This document shows positions 6,688 to 14,381 of a stretch of 14,572 nucleotides of DNA, piece after piece; positions within the stretch are counted from its first letter, which is position 1, and the number at the start of each line of letters is the position of its first letter. The position numbers were made by a program, and so were the translations under genes. Below the pieces are notes generated by a model. That model was not told the origin of the DNA. It searched no databases and was given only the letters and a program-made list of their open reading frames with translations. The stretch is from positions 1 to 14,572 of the forward strand of contig CAYGWX010000065.1 in NCBI GenBank assembly GCA_964353855.1. The letters are read 5' to 3'. The DNA comes from CAYGWX01 sp964353855 [NCBI: uncultured bacterium]. GTDB taxonomy: Bacteria; Edwardsbacteria; CAYGWX01.

Positions 6688-8013
6688 TTAAAGAAACGGC
6701 AGGTACTTTGCCAGCTCCACATCGGTGACCTGCATACGGTACTCGTCCCACTCCGTCTTCTTGTTGGCGATGAACTTGAAGAACAGGTCATCCCCCAGGG
6801 TCTCGCGGACAAGCTCGCTGCGCTCGGCCAACAAGATGGCCTCGTACAGGCTGGCCGGCAGGGTCTTGATCCCCAATCTCCGGCGCTTGTCCTCGCTCAT
6901 CTCGAAGATGTCCTCCTCCACCGGGTCGTGGAGCGGGAGCTTTTCCTCCACCCCCCGCAGTCCCGCGGCCAGCATCACGGCGAAGCAGAGGTAGGGGTTC
7001 GTGGCCGGGTCGGGGTTTCGGAGCTCGACCCGGGTGGCCTTCTCCTTCCCGGGCTTGTACATCGGGATGCGCACCAGGGCCGAGCGGTTCCGCCGGGCCC
7101 AGGAGATGTACACCGGGGCCTCGTAACCCACCACCAGGCGCTTGTAGGAGTTCACCCACTGGTTGGTGACGGCGGTGAACTCGCGGACGTACTTGAGAAG
7201 CCCGGCGATATACTGCTTGGCCACCCCGGAGAGGTGGTAGGGGTCCCGGGGATCGAAGAAGGCGTTGCGCCCACCCTTGAACAGGGACTGGTGACAGTGC
7301 ATCCCGCTGCCGTTGACCCCGAAGACCGGCTTGGGCATGAACGAGGCGTAAACCCCCTCCTCCCGGGCCACCTCCTTGACCACCAGGCGGTAGAGCATAG
7401 CCATGTCAGCCATCGCCAGGGCCTCCTGGTAGCGAAGGTCTATCTCGTGCTGGCTGGGCGCGACCTCGTGGTGGGAGTACTCCACCTGGATGGCGAGGCT
7501 CTCCAGAGCCGTGATCGTCTTCTTACGAAGTTTGGTCCCGATGGTCAGCGGGGTGAGGTCGAAGTAGCCTCCCTGATCCAGGAACTCGGGCTTCTCCGGA
7601 GACCGGAAGTAGAAGTACTCCAGCTCCGGGCCGATGTTGAAGGTGTAGCCCAGCTTCCGAGCCTTCTCCAGGTTGCGCTTCAGGATGTAGCGAGGGTCCC
7701 CGGGGAAGGGCTTGCCGTTAGGGGTGAGCACGTCGCAGAACATTCCGGCAGTCTTCTGGTCGTCGATGCTCCAGGGCAGGAGACGGAAGGTGCTGACATC
7801 CGGCATCGCCACCAGGTCGCTCTCGTAAATCCGCACGAACCCCTCGATGGAGGAGCCGTCGAACCCCATGCCCTCGCCCAGGGCGTGAGGCAGCTCCGAA
7901 ATCGGCAGGGCAAAGCCCTTGAGCCTGCCGAGGATATCGGTGAACCACAGCCTGACGATCTTGACCTTCTCCTGTTTTACGATCCTGAGCACATCGGCGC
8001 GCGTCTTGGGCAT
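6688..8013 (-). CDS. glnA: Glutamine synthetase type I (GSI-alpha-like)
   Basis: A 441-residue glutamine synthetase, normal in length for GSI-alpha. The beta-grasp domain has FDGSSIEGFVRI at 51-62; the Arg at 61 matches the feedback-inhibition Arg of Bacillus-type enzymes (family knowledge). Catalytic motifs: GPELEYFYF (128-136), HHEVAPSQHEID (181-192), KPVFGVNGSGMHCHQS (228-243) and NPYLCFAVMLAAG. The NLY adenylylation motif of GSI-beta is absent (EDIFEMSEDKR), so adenylylation control is unlikely. The ATG at 8013 has an AGGAAAGGATGGAG ribosome region. It is transcribed from the strong promoter at 8060-8089 and is followed by the TPR gene. This copy looks like the conventional biosynthetic enzyme, in contrast to the divergent paralog on the plus strand. 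Confidence 0.95.
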   Translation of the reverse strand: MPKTRADVLRIVKQEKVKIVRLWFTDILGRLKGFALPISELPHALGEGMGFDGSSIEGFVRIYESDLVAMPDVSTFRLLPWSIDDQKTAGMFCDVLTPNGKPFPGDPRYILKRNLEKARKLGYTFNIGPELEYFYFRSPEKPEFLDQGGYFDLTPLTIGTKLRKKTITALESLAIQVEYSHHEVAPSQHEIDLRYQEALAMADMAMLYRLVVKEVAREEGVYASFMPKPVFGVNGSGMHCHQSLFKGGRNAFFDPRDPYHLSGVAKQYIAGLLKYVREFTAVTNQWVNSYKRLVVGYEAPVYISWARRNRSALVRIPMYKPGKEKATRVELRNPDPATNPYLCFAVMLAAGLRGVEEKLPLHDPVEEDIFEMSEDKRRRLGIKTLPASLYEAILLAERSELVRETLGDDLFFKFIANKKTEWDEYRMQVTDVELAKYLPFL

Positions 8014-8059
8014 GCTCCATCCTTTCCTGTTGATTTTGAAGTAATACTAAAACGTATAT

Positions 8060-8089
8060 ATTATAGTGCATTTTCGTATATTATGTCAA
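8060..8089 (-). promoter_or_regulatory. Consensus sigma-70 promoter of glnA
   Basis: On the minus strand, TTGACA (8089-8084) and TATAAT (8065-8060), both exact consensus, are spaced 18 nt apart. The predicted start lies near 8053, giving a leader of about 40 nt. Two direct repeats, CGTATATATTAT (8053-8064) and CGTATATTAT (8075-8084) as read on the plus strand, start 22 nt apart and overlap the -10 box and the spacer. They are candidate operator half-sites. The whole 8040-8160 stretch is markedly AT-rich against GC-rich surroundings. Confidence 0.8.
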
Positions 8090-8157
8090 GTCCTATGCCG
8101 TTTCATTTATATATTTATTCCATATTGATATTATATTGATTCAATTATGGATATCAT

Positions 8158-8177
8158 AAAAAGCGGCCAAAGGCCGC
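8158..8177 (-). terminator. Minus-strand intrinsic terminator upstream of the glnA promoter
   Basis: GCGGCC (8163-8168) pairs with GGCCGC (8172-8177) around AAA. On the minus strand the hairpin is followed by TTTTT (8162-8158). It would stop minus-strand transcripts before they enter the glnA promoter. Confidence 0.6.
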
Positions 8178-8263
8178 CGGGTTATTATACCCCAGATCAG
8201 GCCCCTTTTTCCATTTTGTCGCGTAAGCAGCACCGACAAGCCTCGGTTACGCGCCCTGAACGA

Positions 8264-8283
8264 AAAAGCCCCCTTGAAGGGGG
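8264..8283 (-). terminator. Second minus-strand terminator-like hairpin
   Basis: A CCCCCT...AGGGGG stem (8269-8283) with a 3-nt loop is followed on the minus strand by GGC and then TTTTT (complement of the A-run at 8263-8267). Together with the hairpins at 8163-8177 and 8598-8613 it forms a series of stops on the same strand. Confidence 0.55.
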
Positions 8284-8322
8284 ACCTCCGAAAGGCCTCC
8301 GAAATCCCAAGGGGTTTCCGAG

Positions 8323-8353
8323 GTATTCACGCCGTATTCACGAGGTATTCACG
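8323..8353. repeat. Three tandem copies of an 11-bp unit
   Basis: GTATTCACG occurs at 8323-8331, 8334-8342 and 8345-8353, each copy starting exactly 11 bp after the previous one, about one helical turn. The two bases between copies vary. It could be an array of protein-binding sites or a slipped duplication. Confidence 0.7.
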
Positions 8354-8584
8354 CGCTCCCCTCCCGATTCCCTGTTTTTTGAACCGAAGATTTATGAAAA
8401 TACTTTCCAGGCCACAATTAGAAGTGGCTTGACTTAAAATCCCTACAATCCAAATAGGCGAAGGTCTGATATATATTTAACCCGCCCACCCACCCCTTAA
8501 AGGAAAACGGGAAATGTAGGAAGGGAGACGAAAAGACCCGTCCCAACCCCTCCCCTCGCCCCTCCCCAAAAGCCTTGTGAGAGG

Positions 8585-8660
8585 GGAAAAAGAAAGAGCG
8601 ATCCGTAGATCGCCCTGAACCAATCAAACCTCAGATCACCGACGGAATCCATAGATTCCG
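8585..8660 (-). terminator. Twin hairpins and terminator after the FG-GAP protein gene
   Basis: On the minus strand, just past the stop at 8671, comes a 7-bp hairpin CGGAATC/GATTCCG with loop TATG (8643-8660). It is followed by a 6-bp hairpin GCGATC/GATCGC with loop TACG (8598-8613) closed by C-G, a UNCG-type stable tetraloop. The second hairpin is followed by TCTTTCTTTTTCC and is the likely terminator. Confidence 0.7.
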
Positions 8661-8670
8661 CCTACCCAGG

Positions 8671-10413
8671 CTAACGCAGCTTCACAATCCTCAGAGGCTT
8701 GGCGTCCTGGCCCTCAGGCTTGAGGAAATAGATGCCGGCGGAGAGGCCGGAGCCGATGCGGTCGCCTTTGTAGGTGCCGACCTTCCGACCTGATACATCG
8801 TAGAGGGCGAAGGACTCCCTTTCGTGGCCCGGAACGGAGGCATAAGAGAGAAAGGGATTCGGGGCAACGCGATACGGCAAGTGAGAAGTGAGGGGTGAGA
8901 CGTGAGAAGGAGCTTCAACCCCGGTGCCGTTACGGATGCGGAAGTGGCTGTCCGAGAAGTCCCAGCCGGTGGCGTTCTGGTAGGCCCAGAGCATCAGGAA
9001 ACAGGTGTCGGACAACGTATCAGGAACCGTCCAGACATACGTGCTGTCGCTTCCAGGAATCCCGTGAGCAATGAGAGAATACGTCCGGCTGCTGTCTGTT
9101 GAGTAAAACAGGGAAAACGAATCCGCCACAAACGGAGCGACATTCCGCCAGCGAATCGTGTAACTCGTATCACAATAAAGGGTTTCTCCCCCATTGGGAT
9201 AAACCACCTGACACGCCTCCACCTCCCAAACTTCCGTCACCCCATAGGCCCATCCTATCCTTGCACTATCATCTCCAGTAATGATAATTTCAGGATACCC
9301 GTTCCCGTTCATATCGTGGATGTAGGCTTGCGTAGTCCAGTGCCTTCTGAACCGGTTTGCCCGAAAGACCCTCTGAAACTGATGGGCCAAGGTATCATAC
9401 TTGTACACCATCCAATCATTATTTATCGTCCAGACAAGCTCCGGCCTCCCATCCATGTCTACGTCCCCACAGGCGGAGTGCCGAATGCCATTGGCACCTG
9501 AAATCCCGGTGATGGAATCGGCATAAATAAGATCGTACTGATTGTTTCCCGCAGACTCATAAAGCCAAAGACCAGCAGTCCACCCTGGCGGGGTACAGCT
9601 GCCAATCATAAACTCCGGCTTTCCATTGCCATTTAAATCGGGACAAGCAATGACGTCTACCATGTTACACGCATTGAGGGTGTCCATCCAAACTAACTGA
9701 TATTGATCATCACCCGTGCATTCACGAACAAAAACAGTCGGCCTATTCTGAGGAGCGCCATCAAGAGCGCCGTAGGCAAACTCCGTTTGGCCATCACCAT
9801 CAAAATCGGCAACAGCAAAATAGGAGGTTATATCTGGATTGAGGGTCTCAGTATCGCAAAAAACCTTAATGTATTCATTGTCCCCCCTCGTCTCAAAAAC
9901 GTATATAATGCTGTGATCTGCATTCAGTATTTCCCTCAAGCCGTCACGATCCAAATCCGTAATATACATGGAAGAAATAGTTTTCCCCCAATACTCATAC
10001 TGCCAAGACCAAACAAGAATCGTGGGTAAGGTGCCAGGAGTTGGCTGTTCATAAACCCGAATGTAGGCAGTATCGGTACTGTCTACGGTCTGGCATACCA
10101 GATCGTACAGCGTATCGTTATCCAAGAATCCAACATCCCAGGGTAAGCTGCATGTAACCGTCGTATCTTCAAGGCAATAACGGTTATACGGGCGACAACT
10201 GAAGATAGGCATCTTCAAATTTGAATTCCTATCCCCGGAACATAAAAAGTCTTGATAGCCATCCCTATTAAAGTCAGAGCCTTTAATATATCCCCCAGAA
10301 AAGCTACCACCCTGAATGGTTGCAACTTTTTTGAAGTTCAAACCAAGGCTTTCGCCTATAACTGCCAGCAATAAGCAACTACACGCTATAAACAAGCGCC
10401 TCATCTTTGACAT
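8671..10413 (-). CDS. Secreted FG-GAP/VCBS-repeat protein with C-terminal sorting tail
   Basis: About 580 residues. A GTG at 10422 would add three residues, but it lies inside the GAGGTGAGG ribosome site; the ATG at 10413 has that site six bases upstream and is preferred. The N-terminus is a signal peptide (basic MSKMRR, then hydrophobic LFIACSCLLLAVIG). At least six DxDxDG-type calcium-loop motifs follow, for example DFNRDG, DLDRDG, DFDGDG, DLNGNG, DVDMDG and DMNGNG. This is the pattern of FG-GAP/VCBS propeller repeats seen in integrin-like surface proteins. A domain starting at VYPNGGETL resembles an Ig-like module. The last 75 or so residues (YRVAPNPF ... GRKVGTY ... GLSAGIYFLK ... RIVKLR) match type IX/FlgD-like sorting tails. 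Probably exported to the cell surface; ligand unknown. A linker before the tail is encoded by a heptanucleotide repeat. Confidence 0.85.
   Translation of the reverse strand: MSKMRRLFIACSCLLLAVIGESLGLNFKKVATIQGGSFSGGYIKGSDFNRDGYQDFLCSGDRNSNLKMPIFSCRPYNRYCLEDTTVTCSLPWDVGFLDNDTLYDLVCQTVDSTDTAYIRVYEQPTPGTLPTILVWSWQYEYWGKTISSMYITDLDRDGLREILNADHSIIYVFETRGDNEYIKVFCDTETLNPDITSYFAVADFDGDGQTEFAYGALDGAPQNRPTVFVRECTGDDQYQLVWMDTLNACNMVDVIACPDLNGNGKPEFMIGSCTPPGWTAGLWLYESAGNNQYDLIYADSITGISGANGIRHSACGDVDMDGRPELVWTINNDWMVYKYDTLAHQFQRVFRANRFRRHWTTQAYIHDMNGNGYPEIIITGDDSARIGWAYGVTEVWEVEACQVVYPNGGETLYCDTSYTIRWRNVAPFVADSFSLFYSTDSSRTYSLIAHGIPGSDSTYVWTVPDTLSDTCFLMLWAYQNATGWDFSDSHFRIRNGTGVEAPSHVSPLTSHLPYRVAPNPFLSYASVPGHERESFALYDVSGRKVGTYKGDRIGSGLSAGIYFLKPEGQDAKPLRIVKLR
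8881..8908. repeat. Heptanucleotide repeat, four units, inside the FG-GAP protein gene
   Basis: Read on the plus strand: GTGAGAA, GTGAGGG, GTGAGAC, GTGAGAA in perfect 7-nt register. It encodes the low-complexity linker HVSPLTSH just before the sorting tail. The same heptamer family occurs at 13581-13608. Confidence 0.8.
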
Positions 10414-10428
10414 TAACCTCACCTCATT

Positions 10429-10465
10429 CCCTTATAAGGGTAACATATATTTAAGGTTCTGTCAA
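10429..10465 (-). promoter_or_regulatory. Putative promoter with 12-bp palindrome upstream of the FG-GAP gene
   Basis: On the minus strand an exact TTGACA (10465-10460) is followed after 17 nt by TACCCT (10442-10437), a weak -10. The -10 overlaps a perfect palindrome CCCTTATAAGGG (10429-10440). The palindrome would lie at the start of transcription and could be an operator, or could simply be chance. Confidence 0.45.
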
Positions 10466-10479
10466 CAAATCTTTTAAGG

Positions 10480-10515
10480 AAAAAGAGGGGAAAGCGGGAA
10501 AACCGCCTTCCCCTC
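10480..10515 (-). terminator. Terminator of the 1054-codon secreted protein gene
   Basis: GAGGGGAA (10485-10492) pairs with TTCCCCTC (10508-10515), and GCGG (10494-10497) with CCGC (10503-10506), around a GAAAA loop with one A/C internal mismatch. On the minus strand TTTTT (10484-10480) follows. It lies 17 nt after the stop codon at 10532 and separates this gene from the FG-GAP gene. Confidence 0.85.
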
Positions 10516-10531
10516 TTAACCGTTAACGGAA

Positions 10532-13500
10532 TCAGCGGACCAGGACGACCCTCGCAGTTTTGGCTTTCCCAGGCGAGGTTAGCTTCAAGAAATACACCCC
10601 ACTCGAAACCGCCCTGCCACCCAAGTCACGACCATCCCAGGTTGCCTTGTACACACCAGCCACTTGACTGGCATCTACAACCTTCTTCACGAGCCGCCCC
10701 GTCAGGTCATACACTGAAAGGTCAACTTGACCCGGAGCCCTGAGGCTGTATTCAATCTGAGCCTGACCTTTAGCAGGATTCGGATACACCGCAAAGACCT
10801 CTCGGACCGGAAGTGCAACCGGCTCACCAGCCTGAGGCCCTCCTCCTTTTCCACGCTTCTTATGGTCGTAGTAATAGAGACCCAGGCCTATGCTGGTCAC
10901 GTAGTCCCCTTTGACCTTCTTCAAGGAGAATACCACCTTGCGGTCCTTCAGGTACAGCTCGGGCGGAATCTGAACCCAGGCCGTGTCCACCTTGTTCGGG
11001 GCGAGCCGAAGGGTGCGGGCCGCCTTGCCATCCACGCTGAGGGCCTGGACCCAGTCATTCCCGGTCTCCCGGTAGGAAGATACCTTGACCAGGAAGTCGT
11101 ATTTCGGGTCAAGGTAGGGAAGCTCGTAAACAAGGCTGTCCTTAGCGTAGTCCACAGCCTTGTCACCGAACCGCATCACACCATCCCGCTTGCGGCAATA
11201 GGGGGAAGGAGCATCCTGTCCAGCTACGACCTTGTAGTAGCCACCATGCTCGGCGGACTCGGGACCTAATCCCTCGCCGCCCCCGCCTCCGTAACTTGGC
11301 GTAAAATGCTTGGTTAGGACCCGATAGGGACCGCTGGTCGGGGTTTCCCTCTCGGTCCAGGCCACTGCGAGATGTTCATCCCAAAACCAGCCTGACCACG
11401 CCACGCTATGGGGCCAGTAGGAATATTCGTTAGGGTTGGATTCAACGACGCTCGAATTTCCACTACTCTCCCTCCAGTAGTAGATGTCGTTGTAACCTGT
11501 TGTTCCCTCAGAATAGGTTGCGAACTCATTGAGAGCCCAGACAGGAGATTCGGAGGCCTTGCTATTCGAGGTCACGGGGATGAAAGTCCAGGTATAAGGG
11601 GGATCAATATTCTTTCTTCCTCTAATAATCTCCGATCCGTTACCCGAACCCTTTGACCAAGGAAGGAAAACGTATTCGGAAAAACCCTCTACGAAGGGCT
11701 GCTGGGATTCTTCGTTATACGGCAGTGGCCAAGGGGCTGTCCAGCCCCCGACATCCCTCCAGGAATACCAAATCCTGCCGGCGCTCCCGGTACCCCTTCT
11801 CCACGAGGCGTGAGGCCTGCCGTAGGCGTCCATCCCAAGAGAGACCTGGCTGCAAACATTGTTAGGGTCAATCTCAACCGGTGTACCGCCAGGTGAATTG
11901 TAGGGAAACCTGTGGCTGTAGACATGTCCGTCCCCGCACGAGTAGCCTACGTAGGTCATCCCGTAGTAATCCTGAACCAGGGAAGGCGGGCCAGGGTCGG
12001 GCTGGGTCGTGAGGGTATAATCCTGAGACCAAGAACCCAATGAGGGATTGAAAAACTTGTAGATGAGCTGGTTGTTCGGGGTGAGCGGCTTGAAGGCCAC
12101 GCAGACCGCGTACCAGGGAGGCCAGACGTCCAAGGGCAGCTCCACTAAACCGATGGTGGGGTAGGTGCCATCGCCGAGGTACTCGAGACCGGACCAGGAA
12201 ACACCACCATCCATGGTCTTGCAATAGTACACCTTGTCACTCTCACTGCCGTTTTTTCCTTTCATAACAAGGTGTATGTTTTGGTTCCCGTACCACGTCT
12301 CACGAGCCAAGTGTCGGCCACTGCTAGGTTCCGTCTGTAAATTACGGGATTCGTTAGACTTGTAGTAAACCTCGGGTGTCCCTTGATGGGGGACCCGATC
12401 GTCGTGCCAGACTACATGGAGCCTTGACCCTGAGACCGCAATGGAAGGGTTATCGGAGTTATCGGGATCAAAAGTAAGACGGAGATCGGGCCCCCAACTT
12501 ACGCCCCTGTCCGTTGAGCATTTGTAATAGACCTCGTTCCCTGCTCGATAGACAAGGTGAACTTTCGAGTCGGTCCCTGCGGTGATGTTGGGACAAAAGA
12601 GGGTGTTTTTAGGTGCGAATTCAACAAGCTTGGTAACTTCGCTCCAACTCTCTCCGCCATTATCTGAGCGTCTATACATAATTGAATCGCACACTGACTC
12701 CGGATCTAAACCCGGCTTGACCCAGACAGCATGAACATCCAAACCCGACACTGCAATCGAGGGGGAAACTCCCCCTCCGCACCCTAGTCAGCCTGGGTCA
12801 TAGAGCGAAAGACGGGTATCCCCGCTCCAGCTCCCTGGCGCTCCGTTGTTTGTAGAGCGCTTATAATATATTTGGTGGGTTCCGTACCCTTCCCGTTCGT
12901 CCTGCCAAACCAAATGGACCCAGGGAAAGGGTTGTTGATCAGAAACCCCAATTGAAGGGATCCTCGCATACCTGCCGCCAGAGAGCGGTATAAAGTTGTT
13001 AACAAGCTCCTGTTCCTGTTCCCAGTTTGGAGGGTCTCCTCCGTTATTTGTTGAGCGTCTGTAATATATTTTATCGTACTGAAGCAACTGATACATGCGG
13101 TTATCCGTCCAAGCCAAATGGACGTTTTGGCCTGTAACTGCGATAGACGGGGAACCGGCGTAGTGGGAAGAGGTGAGAGCTACTTCATTACCCCATCCTG
13201 AGAGATACCGCCTGTACCACACGTTGAACCAATACGTTCCAGAATTTTCTCGCTCATCGAGCCAGACTGCGTGAACGACTTGACCTGTAACTGCGAGAGC
13301 AGGATCGAGGGACTGGTCGGCATTATTCGAAAGTCGGAATTCCGTTGCCCAATCCCACCCGCTGTTTGTGGAACGTCTGTAATATATCTCCCGGTTAGGG
13401 TAATTCCACCTTTCGTCACACCAGATGACGTGAACTTCATCGCCGCTGGCAGCGACCTGCCAAGCATTGTTGAGGTTATTGTAGGAAGGTTTTGAAAAGG

Positions 13501-13696
13501 CATCATCATCGGGGCTGAGCAAGACATCGGTGGACCACTGGGCGTGAACGGCTGCAGAGGCGCAGAGGAGCAAACAGAACGTGAGAAGTGAGACGGAAGA
13601 AGTGAGAAGGGGAAGAGAAGAACGACGACCGGACCCGGGGCGTCCCGATTGTTCGGAATCTACGCTACGCTTCGAAAGGGAGGCGGACGGCTTCAT
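10532..13696 (-). CDS. Secreted multi-repeat beta-propeller-like protein with sorting tail; in-frame UGA at codon 303 (candidate selenoprotein or nonsense-interrupted gene)
   Basis: The ATG at 13696 follows AAAGGAG. Read through one in-frame UGA (12790-12788) the product is 1054 residues. A long N-region is followed by a hydrophobic signal segment and a cleavage site after AAVHA (residue 52). From about 60 to 490 there are repeats of the type 'PSIAVTG.xVHLAW.D' and 'YYRRSTNNG', with Asp-box-like (S/T)xDxGxxW motifs (SDNGGESW, STDRGVSW, TMDGGVSW), typical of BNR/sialidase-like propellers. Repeats continue on both sides of the UGA in the same frame, so the downstream part cannot be a separate exported gene: it has no signal peptide and starts mid-repeat. 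A Gly-rich linker and a beta-sandwich-like region lead to a sorting tail at 970-1054 (YPNPAKG, YDLTGRLVKK, WDGRDLGGR, SSGVYFLKL). Local context is D-P-G-U-L-G-C, so Sec would form UxxC. A TGG-to-TGA mutation or base error is the main alternative. Confidence 0.75.
12759..12790 (-). promoter_or_regulatory. SECIS-like hairpin after the in-frame UGA of the secreted protein
   Basis: On the minus strand, after TGA (12790-12788) and 10 nt, a perfect 7-bp stem GAGGGGG (12777-12771) with CCCCCTC (12765-12759) closes a loop AGTTT (12770-12766). The loop begins 17 nt after the UGA and has G at its second position, within the usual bacterial SECIS geometry. It is less certain than the element at 480-496 because G-rich coding sequence makes such stems by chance more easily. 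Confidence 0.45.
13581..13608. repeat. Heptanucleotide repeat, four units, in the signal-peptide region of the secreted protein gene
   Basis: Plus-strand reading: GTGAGAA, GTGAGAC, GGAAGAA, GTGAGAA in 7-nt register. It encodes the LTSSVSLLTF part of the signal peptide. It matches the repeat at 8881-8908, 4.7 kb away in the other secreted protein gene. Confidence 0.75.
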
Positions 13697-13747
13697 GGAA
13701 GGCTCCTTTCCTTAGAGGCTTTGAGACGGCTTTCCCGGACGGCCTCT

Positions 13748-13777
13748 ACTATAAGAAATCCCCCAGGATTACGTCAA
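13748..13777 (-). promoter_or_regulatory. Sigma-70-type promoter of the secreted propeller protein gene
   Basis: Minus strand TTGACG (13777-13772, 5 of 6) and TATAGT (13753-13748, 5 of 6) spaced 18 nt, the same spacing as the glnA promoter. The predicted start near 13741 gives a leader of about 45 nt before the ATG at 13696. Confidence 0.7.
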
Positions 13778-13793
13778 GCCTCCAGACTATCAA

Positions 13794-13828
13794 AAAACGG
13801 CAATTTTATATCACAAAACGGCAATTTT
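13794..13828. repeat. Pair of 14-bp direct repeats just upstream of the promoter
   Basis: AAAACGGCAATTTT occurs at 13794-13807 and again at 13815-13828, offset 21 bp (two helical turns). The pair ends 17 bp upstream of the -35 box, a usual place for an activator or UP-like element. Each copy has AAAA/TTTT arms around CGGCAA. Confidence 0.75.
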
Positions 13829-13865
13829 CTTACACTTTCTGGCAGGGGTCTTTTCCCTCTTCGTT

Positions 13866-14381
13866 TTACTCATCCTTCTGAAACGCTTTCCGGATGCGGG
13901 TTTCAAGCCATTCCGGGAGCTCGATCTTCCCTTTCCGCCCATTCACGACTTTCCAGACCATCTTCTGCCATTGCACGGGCGTCAGGCCATCGTGGCACTC
14001 CTTGAAGCATCCCACGAACCCGGAAACGCTCTTCCGCTTAAGCAGGACCAGCGCCACCGCGGTTTCCGAATACCCCTTAAAGAGCGCCCCTTCGGCCAGG
14101 GCCATCTGGAAAACCCGCTTGGTCTGGCAGTATCCGGCTTTGACCATGGCCGGAAACACGTGCGTGATCCAACTCCCGGAGCGCTCGATGTCTGCTCTTA
14201 CGTCCTCCCGGCAGGCTTGGGGATGTTTCAACAAATGGTCCAGGATAGCCCTGACCTTGGGACTGCGGAAGTCCTTGCCGTCCAGCACGTTCTGCGCCTT
14301 GTTCAAGGCCGGCATGAGCGATCCGGCTGGAATCGCTCTTGACTTCCCGCCCTTCGTTCCGAAACCCTTTGAAGCTCTCAT
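13866..14381 (-). CDS. Small basic protein with possible winged-helix DNA-binding domain
   Basis: 171 residues. The ATG at 14381 is chosen for its AAAGGAG ribosome site 8-9 nt upstream; a TTG at 14426 would add 15 residues without such support. I do not recognise the family. Residues about 39-95 show a helix (PKVRAILDHLLKH), a second helix (CREDVRADIE), a third (SWITHVFPAMVKAGY) and a strand-turn (QTKRVFQMAL), an order like a winged helix in which 'AGY' ends the recognition helix and a wing follows. The rest is helical with a basic C-terminus (PEWLETRIRKAFQK). No membrane segment or signal peptide. It lies upstream of the secreted propeller gene on the same strand, with 169 nt and a promoter between. 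A regulator role is inference only. Confidence 0.6.
   Translation of the reverse strand: MRASKGFGTKGGKSRAIPAGSLMPALNKAQNVLDGKDFRSPKVRAILDHLLKHPQACREDVRADIERSGSWITHVFPAMVKAGYCQTKRVFQMALAEGALFKGYSETAVALVLLKRKSVSGFVGCFKECHDGLTPVQWQKMVWKVVNGRKGKIELPEWLETRIRKAFQKDE

Larger units (their letters stand above)
8178..8597. other. Non-coding stretch with hairpins and tandem repeats, no convincing gene
   Basis: About 420 nt between minus-strand terminators. The one plus-strand frame here (8147-8437) has no ribosome site, no recognisable domain and runs across the hairpins, so it is not called. Contents seen: a bulged hairpin at 8220-8253 (7-bp stem CGCGTAA/TTACGCG, a one-sided 6-nt bulge, then CCGA/TCGG); a terminator-like hairpin at 8264-8283; three 11-bp repeats at 8323-8353; and C-rich or G-rich runs at 8480-8590. 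Confidence 0.5.

Noticed and set aside
6532-8139. Plus-strand frame of 535 codons opposite glnA
   Set aside because: Antisense to a clear glutamine synthetase; low-complexity composition and no domain.
8147-8437. Plus-strand 96-codon frame in the intergenic region
   Set aside because: No ribosome site and no domain; it crosses several hairpins and repeats.
10532-12751. Independent gene starting at GTG 12751
   Set aside because: It starts in the middle of a repeat and lacks a signal peptide although it carries a sorting tail. The upstream frame is the same, separated by one UGA.
12788-12790. Changed genetic code (UGA read as Trp or Gly everywhere)
   Set aside because: UGA ends several normal full-length genes here, for example those ending at 2841 and 6146.
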